A stretch of DNA of 32,067 bases from Oscillospiraceae bacterium. Its GTDB lineage: Bacteria; Bacillota; Clostridia; Oscillospirales; Ruminococcaceae. The stretch covers positions 1 through 32,067 of the forward strand of contig JAFLUF010000019.1 of NCBI GenBank assembly GCA_022508925.1. Reading direction: 5' to 3'. Made by a program: the position numbers and the translations under genes. Positions 10,455 to 19,575 of this stretch are shown here, one piece after another. Under the pieces are notes generated by a model. The model saw only the letters and a program-made list of their open reading frames with translations. It ran no database searches and had not been told where the DNA came from. Within the stretch, counting starts at the first letter, position 1; the number at the start of each line of letters is the position of its first letter.

Positions 10455-12038
10455 ATGAGCAGGAAAAAAAGAAATATTCCCAAAAACGAGCCTGATATAA
10501 AAGCGAAAGCAGCGCAGGTTGTTACCGAGAAAGCAGATGAAGAAACCGCGGATGTCGTTGCCGGAAAAGCTCTCTCCGAAACAAAGAAAAGGACGCCCGA
10601 CCCCAGAAAAAAGCTCGGGATCATGTCCATAGCGTTTACGGCGATCTTTATCGCGGCGGTGGTCGTGCTTAATATAATCGTGGGTATTCTGTCGGATAGG
10701 TTCGGACTTAAGGCAGACCTTACGGCGACGGGGCTGTATACTCTCGACGCACGGACGGAATATTATCTTCAATACTTTTTGAATACCGATATTTCTATCA
10801 CCGTTACAAGCTCGGAAAAGCATTTTGTTGACGAGGGCGAATATTATAAACAGGTAAACGAGCTTCTGCAAAAAATCGCCTCTTACAGCGAGCATATAAC
10901 GCTCGATTACCTCGTGCTCGAGCAAAATCCCGATTTCGCGGCGAGATTCTCCGGCGAAACTCTTGCCGAGGATTATGTCGTTGTTGAAAATAAAAATTCG
11001 GGAAGATACAGGATAATCTCGCCCGTCGATTATTTCGGACTCGACGACGAAACGGCGATGTATTACTACTATTATTACGGGTATATCGGAAATTCGCTTA
11101 TCGAGCAGGAGGCCGTTTCGGCGATGCTTTATGTTTCCGACGACGACCCCGCGAAAATTGTCTTTACCGAGGGCTTCGGCGAGCACGGGAGCGAGGCTTT
11201 GAGCAGACTTCTCAGTAAAAACGGCTATGATGTTGAAAGCGTAGATCTGCTTACGGGAGATATTCCCGAGGACGCGGACGTTGTGGTTATTTACGCTCCG
11301 TCGTCGGATCTGAACACCGCACAGCTTGCGAAACTCGATAAATTTCTCGACAACAACGGAGCGCTCGGTAAAAGCGTGTTCTATTTCGCTTCGAGCGACC
11401 AGCCCAAAACGCCCAACATTGACGGATTTCTGAGCGACTGGGGGCTTGAGGTAGGATATTCCGTTATAGGTCATACAAATCCCAACTATCTGGTAAGCGC
11501 TCAGACATACTATATGCATTTGCAGCAGGTCGAAGCTACGGAATTTACCGACGAGGCTTATAAAAACGGCTTTATTCTGGGTTCGGATATGCGTCCCGTG
11601 TATATTCTGCCCGGAACGTCAAACCAGCTTGATGTGCTGATGAGATCATACGAAAGCGCGTTTTTGTATCCGCTTGACCTCGAAGGTGATTTTGAGTTAG
11701 GCTCCGCTGAAACGGGCACCTTCAACGATGTTGTTATGTCTGCCAAAAAAAGCTCCGACAGTGTGAGCAGAGTCTGCGTGACAGGCTCGGAGGCGCTCGC
11801 GGGAAATACGCTTATGTCATACGCGAACGCGGGAAATCAGACATTTTTCCTCGAAGTTTTCGACAGCGTTTTAGGAAAAAACAAGGGTATCTCGATAACC
11901 CCGAAATCGTTTGAGGCAGTCTATTTCGATATGACCGAAGCCACCGCGAACACTCTTGCGGTTATTCTGTGCATCGTCATACCCGTGGGAGTTGTCGCGG
12001 CAGGCGTTGTCATCTATATTCGCAGGAGGCACCGCTGA
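10455..12038 (+). CDS. GldG-like protein (ABC-type uncharacterized transport domain)
   Basis: N-terminal TM, DLTATGLYTLDARTEYYLQYF, C-terminal TM followed by YIRRRHR. Start at ATG 10455. Confidence 0.85.
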   Translation: MSRKKRNIPKNEPDIKAKAAQVVTEKADEETADVVAGKALSETKKRTPDPRKKLGIMSIAFTAIFIAAVVVLNIIVGILSDRFGLKADLTATGLYTLDARTEYYLQYFLNTDISITVTSSEKHFVDEGEYYKQVNELLQKIASYSEHITLDYLVLEQNPDFAARFSGETLAEDYVVVENKNSGRYRIISPVDYFGLDDETAMYYYYYYGYIGNSLIEQEAVSAMLYVSDDDPAKIVFTEGFGEHGSEALSRLLSKNGYDVESVDLLTGDIPEDADVVVIYAPSSDLNTAQLAKLDKFLDNNGALGKSVFYFASSDQPKTPNIDGFLSDWGLEVGYSVIGHTNPNYLVSAQTYYMHLQQVEATEFTDEAYKNGFILGSDMRPVYILPGTSNQLDVLMRSYESAFLYPLDLEGDFELGSAETGTFNDVVMSAKKSSDSVSRVCVTGSEALAGNTLMSYANAGNQTFFLEVFDSVLGKNKGISITPKSFEAVYFDMTEATANTLAVILCIVIPVGVVAAGVVIYIRRRHR

Positions 12039-13498
12039 TGAGCAAAAAAACAGTGATCATCTCCGCGGCGGCGCTTGGCGTTTTAGCGGCGGTTCTGGCG
12101 GTTGTGCTGATTTTTATTCCTGCCGACGACAGCAAAGGAGCGTCGTCCGAGGACGAAATAATAACCGTAAACGTGACCGATAAAAAACGTGAGAATGTCG
12201 AGGCGGTATCGGTTGTCAACGAGCACGGAAGCTTTTTGTTCACCCGTTCGGAAAACACCGTTGACGGTAAGACAGAGTTCTCATGGTCAAGCGGTGAGAT
12301 GCTCGGAGCTGTTCAGAATAACACACGCGTAAACGCGTTTATCGGCGGACTTGCGGGCTTGTCAAGACAGCCGCTTGTAGAGCAAAATGCCGAAAACCTT
12401 GAAAAATACGGGCTTGAAAACCCTCTCGCGACAGTAAAAGTCACCTTTGATGACGGAACCGAAACAGAGCTGTTTTTCGGCGTGAACAACCCGTCTGATA
12501 CATCGGTTTATTTTCGGGTCGGAGACAGAAATGTCATGACAGCGGATAAGGAAACGGTTTCTGGCGTATACCGCGATATCAAGGATTTCGTTCAGCTTAC
12601 ACTTACGGAAAGTCTGAGCGATACGACTGTTGAAAGAGTTACGGTAGAGCGAAAGGATCTGGAAAACGCGGTCGAGATACGGTATATGTCGGATATTCTG
12701 GGCGACGACGATTTTGTGCAGGCGACCTCAAACACTCACAGGTTTATAAGCCCGTTTACCGCAGAGGTAGACGCAAGCACCGGCTCTGCCGTGTACAACG
12801 ATCTTTGCTTTCTTACAATGAGCCGCTGCGCTTTTCTTGAGCAGTCCGAGGAGAATATGCGAAGCTGCGGGCTTGACGATCCTTACGCGGTCGTAAGCTT
12901 TACGCTCGGAATAAACGAGTACAGACTTCTGATAGGGAACGAGATAAAGCGCGAGCTCGACGGCGGATTGTCCGAAGTCACGGGATATTACGCGGTTTTA
13001 GAAAGTACGAAGGGAATCTTCGAGCTTGATAAAGAAGACGCTGTCTGGTGTACATTCGACCCCGAAAAGCTGATCTCAAGACGTCCGCTTTCGCCGTATA
13101 TTTACTATGTAAAAAGTATAGATATCAAGACGGCAGACGGCGAGTTTGAGTTTGTTATAGACGGAGAGGAAAAGCGTTTTTTCTATGGAGAAAAGGAGCT
13201 TGAAACGGGTCTTTTCAGAAGCTATTATCAACAGCTTATCGGCACTTACGGCGAGGAGTATTATACCGAAGAAACAAACGGTGAACCGGTCTTTTCCGTA
13301 AAGTTCGTTTATTCGGAAGAATACGCGGATAAATACGGCTTCTCGGAAAACACGGTAGAATTCTGCCCGCTTGATGAAAGGAAAAATGTTGCCGTAATCG
13401 ACGGGAATCCGATATTCAAGGTAAGCGCTATCTATGCCGAGCGGCTTTGTGAAAATGTTTTGAGGCTGATAAACGGCGAGGAGCTTTTAAATTTGTAA
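12038..13498 (+). CDS. DUF4340-like exported/membrane-anchored protein
   Basis: N-terminal TM then repeated blocks (NLEKYGLENPLATVKVTFDDGTETELFFG; MRSCGLDDPYAVVSFTLGINEYRLLIGNEI) typical of the partner of GldG-like proteins. Start at ATG 12038 overlaps the GldG stop. Confidence 0.8.
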   Translation: MSKKTVIISAAALGVLAAVLAVVLIFIPADDSKGASSEDEIITVNVTDKKRENVEAVSVVNEHGSFLFTRSENTVDGKTEFSWSSGEMLGAVQNNTRVNAFIGGLAGLSRQPLVEQNAENLEKYGLENPLATVKVTFDDGTETELFFGVNNPSDTSVYFRVGDRNVMTADKETVSGVYRDIKDFVQLTLTESLSDTTVERVTVERKDLENAVEIRYMSDILGDDDFVQATSNTHRFISPFTAEVDASTGSAVYNDLCFLTMSRCAFLEQSEENMRSCGLDDPYAVVSFTLGINEYRLLIGNEIKRELDGGLSEVTGYYAVLESTKGIFELDKEDAVWCTFDPEKLISRRPLSPYIYYVKSIDIKTADGEFEFVIDGEEKRFFYGEKELETGLFRSYYQQLIGTYGEEYYTEETNGEPVFSVKFVYSEEYADKYGFSENTVEFCPLDERKNVAVIDGNPIFKVSAIYAERLCENVLRLINGEELLNL

Positions 13499-13522
13499 AT
13501 TATATTATTGGAGGTATATAAA

Positions 13523-13801
13523 ATGGAAGAAAACAAGCTTATGTATTACAGAGGATTTCCGCTTATCCGAAGCGGCAGCACGATTTTTTACGGCAGTGGC
13601 GGAGATCCTTTTGCGGTGAGACTGGTTATCAAGGAGACCAAAAAGATAGCCGACCTTGATGTTCCGGACAAGATAATGGTCCAGCTTGTTCCTCAGACTC
13701 CCGAGGCTGACATAACAAAGGCGCGCAGGGGCGATTTCATCGGATTTTACGAGGCTCTTGACGCGGCGTATGTGTGGCTGAATGAAGCGATCTTCTCTTA
13801 A
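13523..13801 (+). CDS. Small conserved hypothetical protein
   Basis: Start at ATG 13523 after RBS GGAGG (13510-13514); MEENKLMYYRGFPLIRSGSTIFYGSGGDPFAVRLVI; last gene before a strong terminator. Confidence 0.75.
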   Translation: MEENKLMYYRGFPLIRSGSTIFYGSGGDPFAVRLVIKETKKIADLDVPDKIMVQLVPQTPEADITKARRGDFIGFYEALDAAYVWLNEAIFS

Positions 13802-13818
13802 TTCATATATTGGAGCAA

Positions 13819-13861
13819 AAAAGCAGACCCGATAAGCGCTGTGCCTATCGGGTCTGCTTTT
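13819..13861. terminator. Bidirectional Rho-independent terminator
   Basis: Perfect 16-bp stem AAAAGCAGACCCGATA/TATCGGGTCTGCTTTT between convergent genes. Confidence 0.92.
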
Positions 13862-15191
13862 ATTTTTTATTCTTTTCCGAGATCTTTCTGTGAAAATCCT
13901 TTATCTTCTGACTGACAGAGCGCTTTTCCACCACAATTTCTTCAACGTTTTTTTCGAGCTGGGGCTGTTCTTCAAAAACATAATCGGGTGTGATGTAGTC
14001 TACCTTTCCGATATAGTTGTTGGTGTTCTGCGGAAGCTTTCGCTTTTTAAGCCTTCCCTCGATAAAATCTTTTATCAGCATGTAAACCACCGCGCAAACC
14101 GGCACTCCGAGGAACATTCCGAGCGCCCCGAAAAAGCCTCCGCCGATGATGATCGAAACAAGTATCCACACCGCGGGAAGTCCCGTCTGGTCGCCCAATA
14201 TCCACGGACCGACAATATTTCCGTCGATAGTCTGAAGCACAACCACAAAAACCAGAAACCACAGCGCCATGATCGGATGATCGCTTAAGATCAGCAGGAG
14301 CGTACACGGTATCGCGCCGATTATCGGACCGACAAACGGAATGAGATTAAACACAAACATGACCACCGCGATAAGCGGAGCATACGGCATATTCATACAG
14401 ATAAGCCCGATGAAATACAGCATTCCGACAAGCAGCGCCTCAATGATCTTTCCGATTATAGAGCCTAAAAACTTTTGCGAAGCCTCGCCGCATACCCTTA
14501 AAAATCGCTGCGCTCTTTCAACTTTCAAAAACGCGAAGATCAGCTTTTTGGTCTGACCCACAAACATTTCCTTTTTAGCTAAAAGGTAAACCGAAATGAC
14601 CAGACCGATAAACACATTACTGAGGGTGTTTATGACTGACCAGATACCCGCCGCCACATTTCCGGCAAAGTTCATGAATTCCGCCGAATACTGATCCCAC
14701 AGATCGGAGATGAATTTCGAGAAGTCATTTATAGGATTTCCGAGAAACGCCGCTATCTGTGGGTGCTCATCGGAGAGCTCTAAAATATATGCCTTGATAT
14801 TCGCGATATAGGTGTCCATGTTGTTGAAAATCGCGATAATGTTGGTTACAAGCTGAGGAATGATCAAAATAATTATAAGCGCCAGAAACGCGAAAATGAT
14901 AAGCATCGTCAGCGTCAGCGCCAGCATTCTTGCCAGCCCTTTCTTTTTTGGGTCGGAAGAACGCGAAAGCTTTTTGAGCATTCCGTTTTCGATCTTCACC
15001 ATAAGGGGATTAAGCAGATACGCGCAGAAAATTCCGATAATGATAGGCGTGATTATTCCCGTAAAAATCGAGAGCTTATCAAGAACGGAATCGAGGTTGA
15101 AAATAAGCATTATAGCCAGCGCCCCTATCACCGTCGTACAAAGGGCGTAAACCGCGATCGTAAAATATTTCGTATTCCAATTTATCTTCAT
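13860..15191 (-). CDS. AI-2E family transporter (YtvI/PerM-like membrane protein)
   Basis: Multiple TM segments; FVFNLIPFVGPIIGAIPCTLL, DGNIVGPWILGDQTGLPAVWILVSIIIGGGFFGALGMFLGVPVCAVVY. Confidence 0.9.
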   Translation of the reverse strand: MKINWNTKYFTIAVYALCTTVIGALAIMLIFNLDSVLDKLSIFTGIITPIIIGIFCAYLLNPLMVKIENGMLKKLSRSSDPKKKGLARMLALTLTMLIIFAFLALIIILIIPQLVTNIIAIFNNMDTYIANIKAYILELSDEHPQIAAFLGNPINDFSKFISDLWDQYSAEFMNFAGNVAAGIWSVINTLSNVFIGLVISVYLLAKKEMFVGQTKKLIFAFLKVERAQRFLRVCGEASQKFLGSIIGKIIEALLVGMLYFIGLICMNMPYAPLIAVVMFVFNLIPFVGPIIGAIPCTLLLILSDHPIMALWFLVFVVVLQTIDGNIVGPWILGDQTGLPAVWILVSIIIGGGFFGALGMFLGVPVCAVVYMLIKDFIEGRLKKRKLPQNTNNYIGKVDYITPDYVFEEQPQLEKNVEEIVVEKRSVSQKIKDFHRKISEKNKK

Positions 15192-15240
15192 AAACGAAAT
15201 CTCCCAAAAATCGGTTATTTGTGTATTTTCTCTATACTTG

Positions 15241-15269
15241 ATTTTACCACATTATTTCCCGCTTGTCAA
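15241..15269 (-). promoter_or_regulatory. Sigma-A promoter for the AI-2E-type gene
   Basis: On the minus strand TTGACA-N17-TAAAAT (-35 at 15264-15269, -10 at 15241-15246); -35 lies within the upstream amidohydrolase 3' end. Confidence 0.7.
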
Positions 15270-16037
15270 TAATTTCACGGCGTTTTCTCCCAAAATCATT
15301 TCACGTTCTTCATCTGAAAGCGGCAAAGCGTTAAACCTGTTTATTTCGTCCATATAATTCCACATCGGATAGTCCGTGCCCCATAAGACTTTGTCAGCTC
15401 CGAATTTGTGAATAAGCCCGGCGGCGCGTTCGGGAGAAAGCGTGTAAAGCGTGCTCGAACAGTCGGTGTAGATGCCCGTTCCCGCAAGGGCTTTTTCGGC
15501 TCTTTCCCACATCGACCAGCCCGCGAAATGCGCTCCTATGACCGTAAGCTTCGGGAATTTTTCTATAACTTTAACAAGCCTTTCCGGCGCGGAAAGATCG
15601 CTTTTCGTGTCGCCCATGTGAAACAGTATGGGAAGTCTGCCCTCCGCCGCCTCGTAAATAGGAAACGCCCGCTCGTCGTCGATAGCAAAGCGCTGAAAGT
15701 CGCTGTGCAGCTTTATTCCTTTAAGTCCCAGCGAAATGATACGCTCAACCTCCTTCGGAATATCGGGAAAGTCGGGATGCAGCGTGCCAAAGCCGATAAG
15801 CTCGGGATTTTCCGAAACGCTTTGCGCGATAAAGTTGTTAATCGAGCACACCTGTTCAAAAACCGTCGCCACGCTCTGCACGATGAATTTATCAACACCC
15901 GCGGCTTTTCCCTCACGCAAAAGCGTTGATATCCGCCCGTCGTATTCTATGTGCATATTGTAAAAATCCTTGATCCCCATAACCGCCTTATCCGCGATCT
16001 TTTCGGGATAAATATGGACGTGCGCGTCAATAATCAT
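15252..16037 (-). CDS. Amidohydrolase-family protein (TIM-barrel metal-dependent hydrolase)
   Basis: MIIDAHVHIYPEKIADKAV, GIKLHSDFQ, ILFHMGDT, GAHFAGWSMWE, LWGTDYPMWN. Confidence 0.88.
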   Translation of the reverse strand: MIIDAHVHIYPEKIADKAVMGIKDFYNMHIEYDGRISTLLREGKAAGVDKFIVQSVATVFEQVCSINNFIAQSVSENPELIGFGTLHPDFPDIPKEVERIISLGLKGIKLHSDFQRFAIDDERAFPIYEAAEGRLPILFHMGDTKSDLSAPERLVKVIEKFPKLTVIGAHFAGWSMWERAEKALAGTGIYTDCSSTLYTLSPERAAGLIHKFGADKVLWGTDYPMWNYMDEINRFNALPLSDEEREMILGENAVKLLTSGK

Positions 16038-16052
16038 TTTTGTCCCTCGCTT

Positions 16053-17063
16053 TTATACAATAAATGTACAGTCGCCGAACGAGAAAAATCTGTATTTTTC
16101 CTCAATGGCTGTCTTATAAGCATTCAGCGTTTTTTCTCTTCCCAGAAACGCCGAAACAAGCATGATAAGCGTGCTTTCGGGCAGATGAAAATTTGTGATA
16201 AGCCCGTCTACACATTTAAACTCATACCCGGGGTAAATGAAAATACTTGTGTCGTCCGTGGTCTTTCCGCTTTGCGCGTAGCTTTCGAGAGTTCTGCAGG
16301 AGGTCGTTCCCACGGATATAACCCGTCCGCCGCGTTCTTTGCAGGCTTTTATTTTTTCAACGGTCTCGTCGGGGATGACATAATGTTCGGTATGCATCTT
16401 GTGGTCGAGGATATTATCCTCCTTTACGGGACGGAAAGTTCCCAATCCCACATGAAGCGTCACAAACGCCGTATCAACGCCCATTTCCCGTGCCTGTCTC
16501 AGTTCCTTTTCGGTAAAATGAAGCCCCGCTGTGGGCGCCGCCGCCGAGCCTGTCTCCCGGCAGTATACCGTGTTGTAGCGGTCGTTGTCCTTAAGCTTTT
16601 CGGTAATATACGGCGGAAGCGGCATCTGTCCGATCCTGTCAAGAATATCGAAAAAATCTCCCTCAAACGAAAAGCGCACAAGCCTGTTTCCGCCCTCAAG
16701 CGTATCGAGAACCTCAGCGGACAATCCCTCGGGAAAATCAACGACAACCCCGGGTTTCAGTCTGCGCCCCGGTCTTACCATGGTCTCCCATTCGGAAAGG
16801 CTTTTTCTTTTGAGCAGAAGAAACTCGCAAAAAACTCCCGTATCGCGCTTTGTTCCGAATATTCTTGCGGGAAAGACCTTGCTGTCGTTCATGACAAGAA
16901 GGTCACCTTTTCGCAGATGATCGCATATATTATAAAAGCGGTCGTGGGTAATCTCTCCGCTTTCACGGGAAATGACCATAAGCCGCGAGCTGTCGCGCGG
17001 TTCCGCCGGAGTCTGCGCGATAAGCTCCTCGGGCAGCTCGTAATAAAAATCGCTTTTCAGCAT
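16053..17063 (-). CDS. queA: S-adenosylmethionine:tRNA ribosyltransferase-isomerase
   Basis: MLKSDFYYELPEELIAQTPAEPRDSSRLMV, GLHFTEKEL, HVGLGTFRPV, GYEFKCVDGLITNFHLPESTLIMLVSAF. Confidence 0.96.
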   Translation of the reverse strand: MLKSDFYYELPEELIAQTPAEPRDSSRLMVISRESGEITHDRFYNICDHLRKGDLLVMNDSKVFPARIFGTKRDTGVFCEFLLLKRKSLSEWETMVRPGRRLKPGVVVDFPEGLSAEVLDTLEGGNRLVRFSFEGDFFDILDRIGQMPLPPYITEKLKDNDRYNTVYCRETGSAAAPTAGLHFTEKELRQAREMGVDTAFVTLHVGLGTFRPVKEDNILDHKMHTEHYVIPDETVEKIKACKERGGRVISVGTTSCRTLESYAQSGKTTDDTSIFIYPGYEFKCVDGLITNFHLPESTLIMLVSAFLGREKTLNAYKTAIEEKYRFFSFGDCTFIV

Positions 17064-17093
17064 TGTTTTCAACCCCATATGTTTTATATAAGT

Positions 17094-17122
17094 ATTTTAA
17101 CACTTTTAACAAAATTTGTCAA
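17094..17122 (-). promoter_or_regulatory. Sigma-A promoter for queA
   Basis: Minus strand TTGACA-N17-TAAAAT. Confidence 0.7.
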
Positions 17123-17163
17123 TCTCAGTTGTATATTTTTTTCAATAAATTTGCGGGAATCTA

Positions 17164-17192
17164 TTGACAAAAAATATGTAATGTGATAAAAT
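17164..17192 (+). promoter_or_regulatory. Sigma-A promoter for the lysine-riboswitch operon
   Basis: TTGACA-N17-TAAAAT immediately upstream of the L-box. Confidence 0.8.
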
Positions 17193-17196
17193 ATAA

Positions 17197-17363
17197 CTTA
17201 GGTAGAGGTGCGGTGATGAAGAGTAGCGGCAGTACGGCTTGTCGGAAAGCCGCCGTGAAAGGCAAAACCGCCGAGGAGCGCGCAGTCCGATATGCGCGTT
17301 ATCCGGTTGTGCGTTTAATAGGCGTATGACTGTCATCGGCTTGCTTGATGGAGTGCTATCGTG
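17197..17363 (+). ncRNA. Lysine riboswitch (L-box)
   Basis: Core L-box elements in order: AGGTAGAGGTGCGG..GAAGAGTA..GTGAAAGGC..ACCGCCGA..GACTGTCA..GATGGAGTGCTATCG; AGGTAGAG/GTGCTATC P1; upstream of asd-dapA-dapB. Confidence 0.95.
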
Positions 17364-17395
17364 TTTTTGTTTAGCATTTGGGTATTAAAAGCAGT

Positions 17396-17424
17396 TCCGA
17401 TGATTTTTCATCGGATTTATTTTT
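17396..17424 (+). terminator. Putative expression-platform terminator of the L-box
   Basis: TCCGATGA-TTTT-TCATCGGA followed by TTTATTTTTG, between riboswitch and asd. Confidence 0.7.
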
Positions 17425-17467
17425 GCCCGAAATTAAAAAGTATAGAACGAAAGGAAATGACACAGTT

Positions 17468-18550
17468 ATGAAGGAAATGTACAATGTCGGTATTATCGGA
17501 GCTACGGGAATGGTAGGTCAGCGCTTTGCTGTCCTGCTTGAAAATCATCCGTGGTTTAAGGTAAAGGTTCTCGCGGCTTCGTCGCGTTCCGCGGGAAAGA
17601 CCTACAAGGAGGCTGTCGGAGGACGCTGGTTTATGGACGTGCCGATGCCCAAGAGCATGGAAAACCTTGTTGTAAAAGACGCCGAGGCTGATATAGACGA
17701 GATCGCTTCTTCGGTCGATTTCGTGTTCTGCGCGGTAAATATGAAAAAGGACGAGATAAAGGCTCTCGAGGAGAAATACGCAAAGGCCGAGTGTCCCGTT
17801 ATGTCCAATAACTCCGCAAACCGCGGCGTAAACGACATTCCCATGATAATCCCCGAGGTAAACGCCGACCACGCGGCTGTTATCGAAACGCAGAAAAAGC
17901 GTCTCGGAACAAAGCGCGGCTTTATCTCCGTAAAGTCAAACTGCTCTATACAGAGCTATGTTCCCGCGCTTTCTCCTCTGAGAAAGTTCGGAATCACCGA
18001 GGTTCTCGCCTGCACCTATCAGGCTATATCCGGTGCGGGCAAGACCTTTGAGACATGGCCCGAAATGGTGGACAATCTTATCCCGTTTATCGGCGGAGAA
18101 GAGGAAAAGTCCGAAAAAGAACCGCTTAAGGTATGGGGAAAGGTAGAAAACGGCGTTATCGTAAATACCGATACCCCGAGCATCACGACTCAGTGCCTCA
18201 GAGTTCCCGTTTCAAACGGACATTTCGCGGCTGTTTTCGTAAGGTTTGAAAACAAGCCCTCCATTGAGGAGATAAAGAAGATCTGGGCTGAGTATTCGGG
18301 CGAGCCGCAGGCTCTTAAGCTTCCGTCCGCTCCCAAGCAGTTCCTCAATTATTTTGAGGAGGATAATATGCCCCAGGCGGCTCTCCACCGTAACCTCGAA
18401 AACGGTATGGCAGTTTCAATAGGCAGACTTCGTCCCGACACGCAGTACGACTATAAGTTCGTCTGCCTTTCGCACAATACACTCAGAGGCGCCGCGGGCG
18501 GAGCGGTCGAGATGGCGGAGCTTCTTGCGGCAAAAGGATATCTGGATTGA
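17468..18550 (+). CDS. asd: Aspartate-semialdehyde dehydrogenase
   Basis: VGIIGATGMVGQRFAVLL, VKSNCSIQSYVPALSPL, YQAISGAGKTFETWPEM. Start set to ATG 17468 with RBS AAAGGA. Confidence 0.95.
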   Translation: MKEMYNVGIIGATGMVGQRFAVLLENHPWFKVKVLAASSRSAGKTYKEAVGGRWFMDVPMPKSMENLVVKDAEADIDEIASSVDFVFCAVNMKKDEIKALEEKYAKAECPVMSNNSANRGVNDIPMIIPEVNADHAAVIETQKKRLGTKRGFISVKSNCSIQSYVPALSPLRKFGITEVLACTYQAISGAGKTFETWPEMVDNLIPFIGGEEEKSEKEPLKVWGKVENGVIVNTDTPSITTQCLRVPVSNGHFAAVFVRFENKPSIEEIKKIWAEYSGEPQALKLPSAPKQFLNYFEEDNMPQAALHRNLENGMAVSIGRLRPDTQYDYKFVCLSHNTLRGAAGGAVEMAELLAAKGYLD

Positions 18551-18586
18551 TTTAACGGCAATCATCAGCAACAACAGGGGGTTTTT

Positions 18587-19477
18587 ATGAGTACACCTAT
18601 CTTCACGGGATGCGCTACGGCTATCGCTACGCCGATGAACGCTGACGGAAGTATAAACTATGAGGAATTCGGAAGGCTCATTGATTATCAGATAGAGCAT
18701 AAGATCGACGCGCTCGTTATCTGCGGAACAACGGGCGAGAGCGCGACTATGACAGACGAGGAGCATATCGAGGTCATTCGCTACGGGATCAAGCGCGTAA
18801 ATCACCGTGTTCCGGTCATCGCGGGCGCGGGTTCAAACGACACGGCTTACGCGGTCGAGCTTTCCAAAGAAGCCGAAAAAGCGGGAGCGGACGCGCTTCT
18901 GCACGTTACGCCTTACTACAACAAGGCGTCTCAGCGCGGACTTGTAAAGCATTTTACGCAAATAGCCGCCGCGGTTGATCTTCCGATAATGCTGTATAAT
19001 GTTCCTACAAGAACGGGCTGTAATATAGCTGTTGATACTTATGTCGAGCTTTCCAAGCACCCGAACATCAGGGCGGTAAAAGAGGCAAGCTCTAATATGA
19101 GCGCGGTTATGGGAATTGCCGCGAAGACCGACCTTGACATATATTCCGGAAACGACGACGAGGCGCTTTGCGTAATGGCTCTCGGCGGAAAGGGGCTTAT
19201 TTCCGTAACGTCAAATGTAGCTCCCGAGGAAAAGCACAATGAAATTTCACTCTATCTTGAGGGAAAACGAGAGGAAGCTCTTGCTCTGGCTAAAAAGCTG
19301 TACGCTCTCGACAAGGCTATGTTTATGGACGTAAATCCCATTCCCGTAAAAGAGGCGCTTAATATTATGGGCTTTAAGGCGGGCGAATGCAGACTTCCTC
19401 TTTGCTCCATGTCCGAGGAAATGACAGCGAAGCTCAAAGCTGTCATGTCCGAGCTTTCGCTTGTGGGAATAGTATGA
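18587..19477 (+). CDS. dapA: 4-hydroxy-tetrahydrodipicolinate synthase
   Basis: FTGCATAIATPMNADGSINYEEF, ICGTTGESATMTDEEH, VTPYYNKASQRGLVKHF, YNVPTRTG, AVKEASS. Confidence 0.97.
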   Translation: MSTPIFTGCATAIATPMNADGSINYEEFGRLIDYQIEHKIDALVICGTTGESATMTDEEHIEVIRYGIKRVNHRVPVIAGAGSNDTAYAVELSKEAEKAGADALLHVTPYYNKASQRGLVKHFTQIAAAVDLPIMLYNVPTRTGCNIAVDTYVELSKHPNIRAVKEASSNMSAVMGIAAKTDLDIYSGNDDEALCVMALGGKGLISVTSNVAPEEKHNEISLYLEGKREEALALAKKLYALDKAMFMDVNPIPVKEALNIMGFKAGECRLPLCSMSEEMTAKLKAVMSELSLVGIV

Positions 19478-19490
19478 TTTAAAACAGCAG

Positions 19491-19558
19491 AGCGTGTTTT
19501 CGTTACGAAAGCACGCTTTAAGGCGATACCGCACGATCTTTGTGCGGTGTTGCCTTAA
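19491..19558. repeat. Two tandem hairpins in the dapA-dapB spacer (REP/MITE-like palindrome)
   Basis: 12-bp stem 19491-19502/19506-19517, then 17-bp stem 19518-19534/19542-19558 (TTAAGGCGATACCGCAC/GTGCGGTGTTGCCTTAA with G-U pairs). Confidence 0.8.
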
Positions 19559-19575
19559 GTAAAAAGGAGTAAAAA

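Noticed and set aside
10419-11519. 366-aa minus-strand ORF antisense to the GldG-like gene
   Set aside because: Shadow ORF of a GC-biased coding strand; no family resemblance and no promoter or RBS found.
15951-17186. 411-aa + strand ORF opposite queA and the amidohydrolase
   Set aside because: Overlaps two well-supported minus-strand genes entirely; composition looks like a reverse-complement shadow of their codon usage and no recognisable domain is present.
17142-17336. 64-aa minus-strand ORF over the L-box
   Set aside because: Lies within the riboswitch and promoter region, whose RNA motifs explain the sequence.
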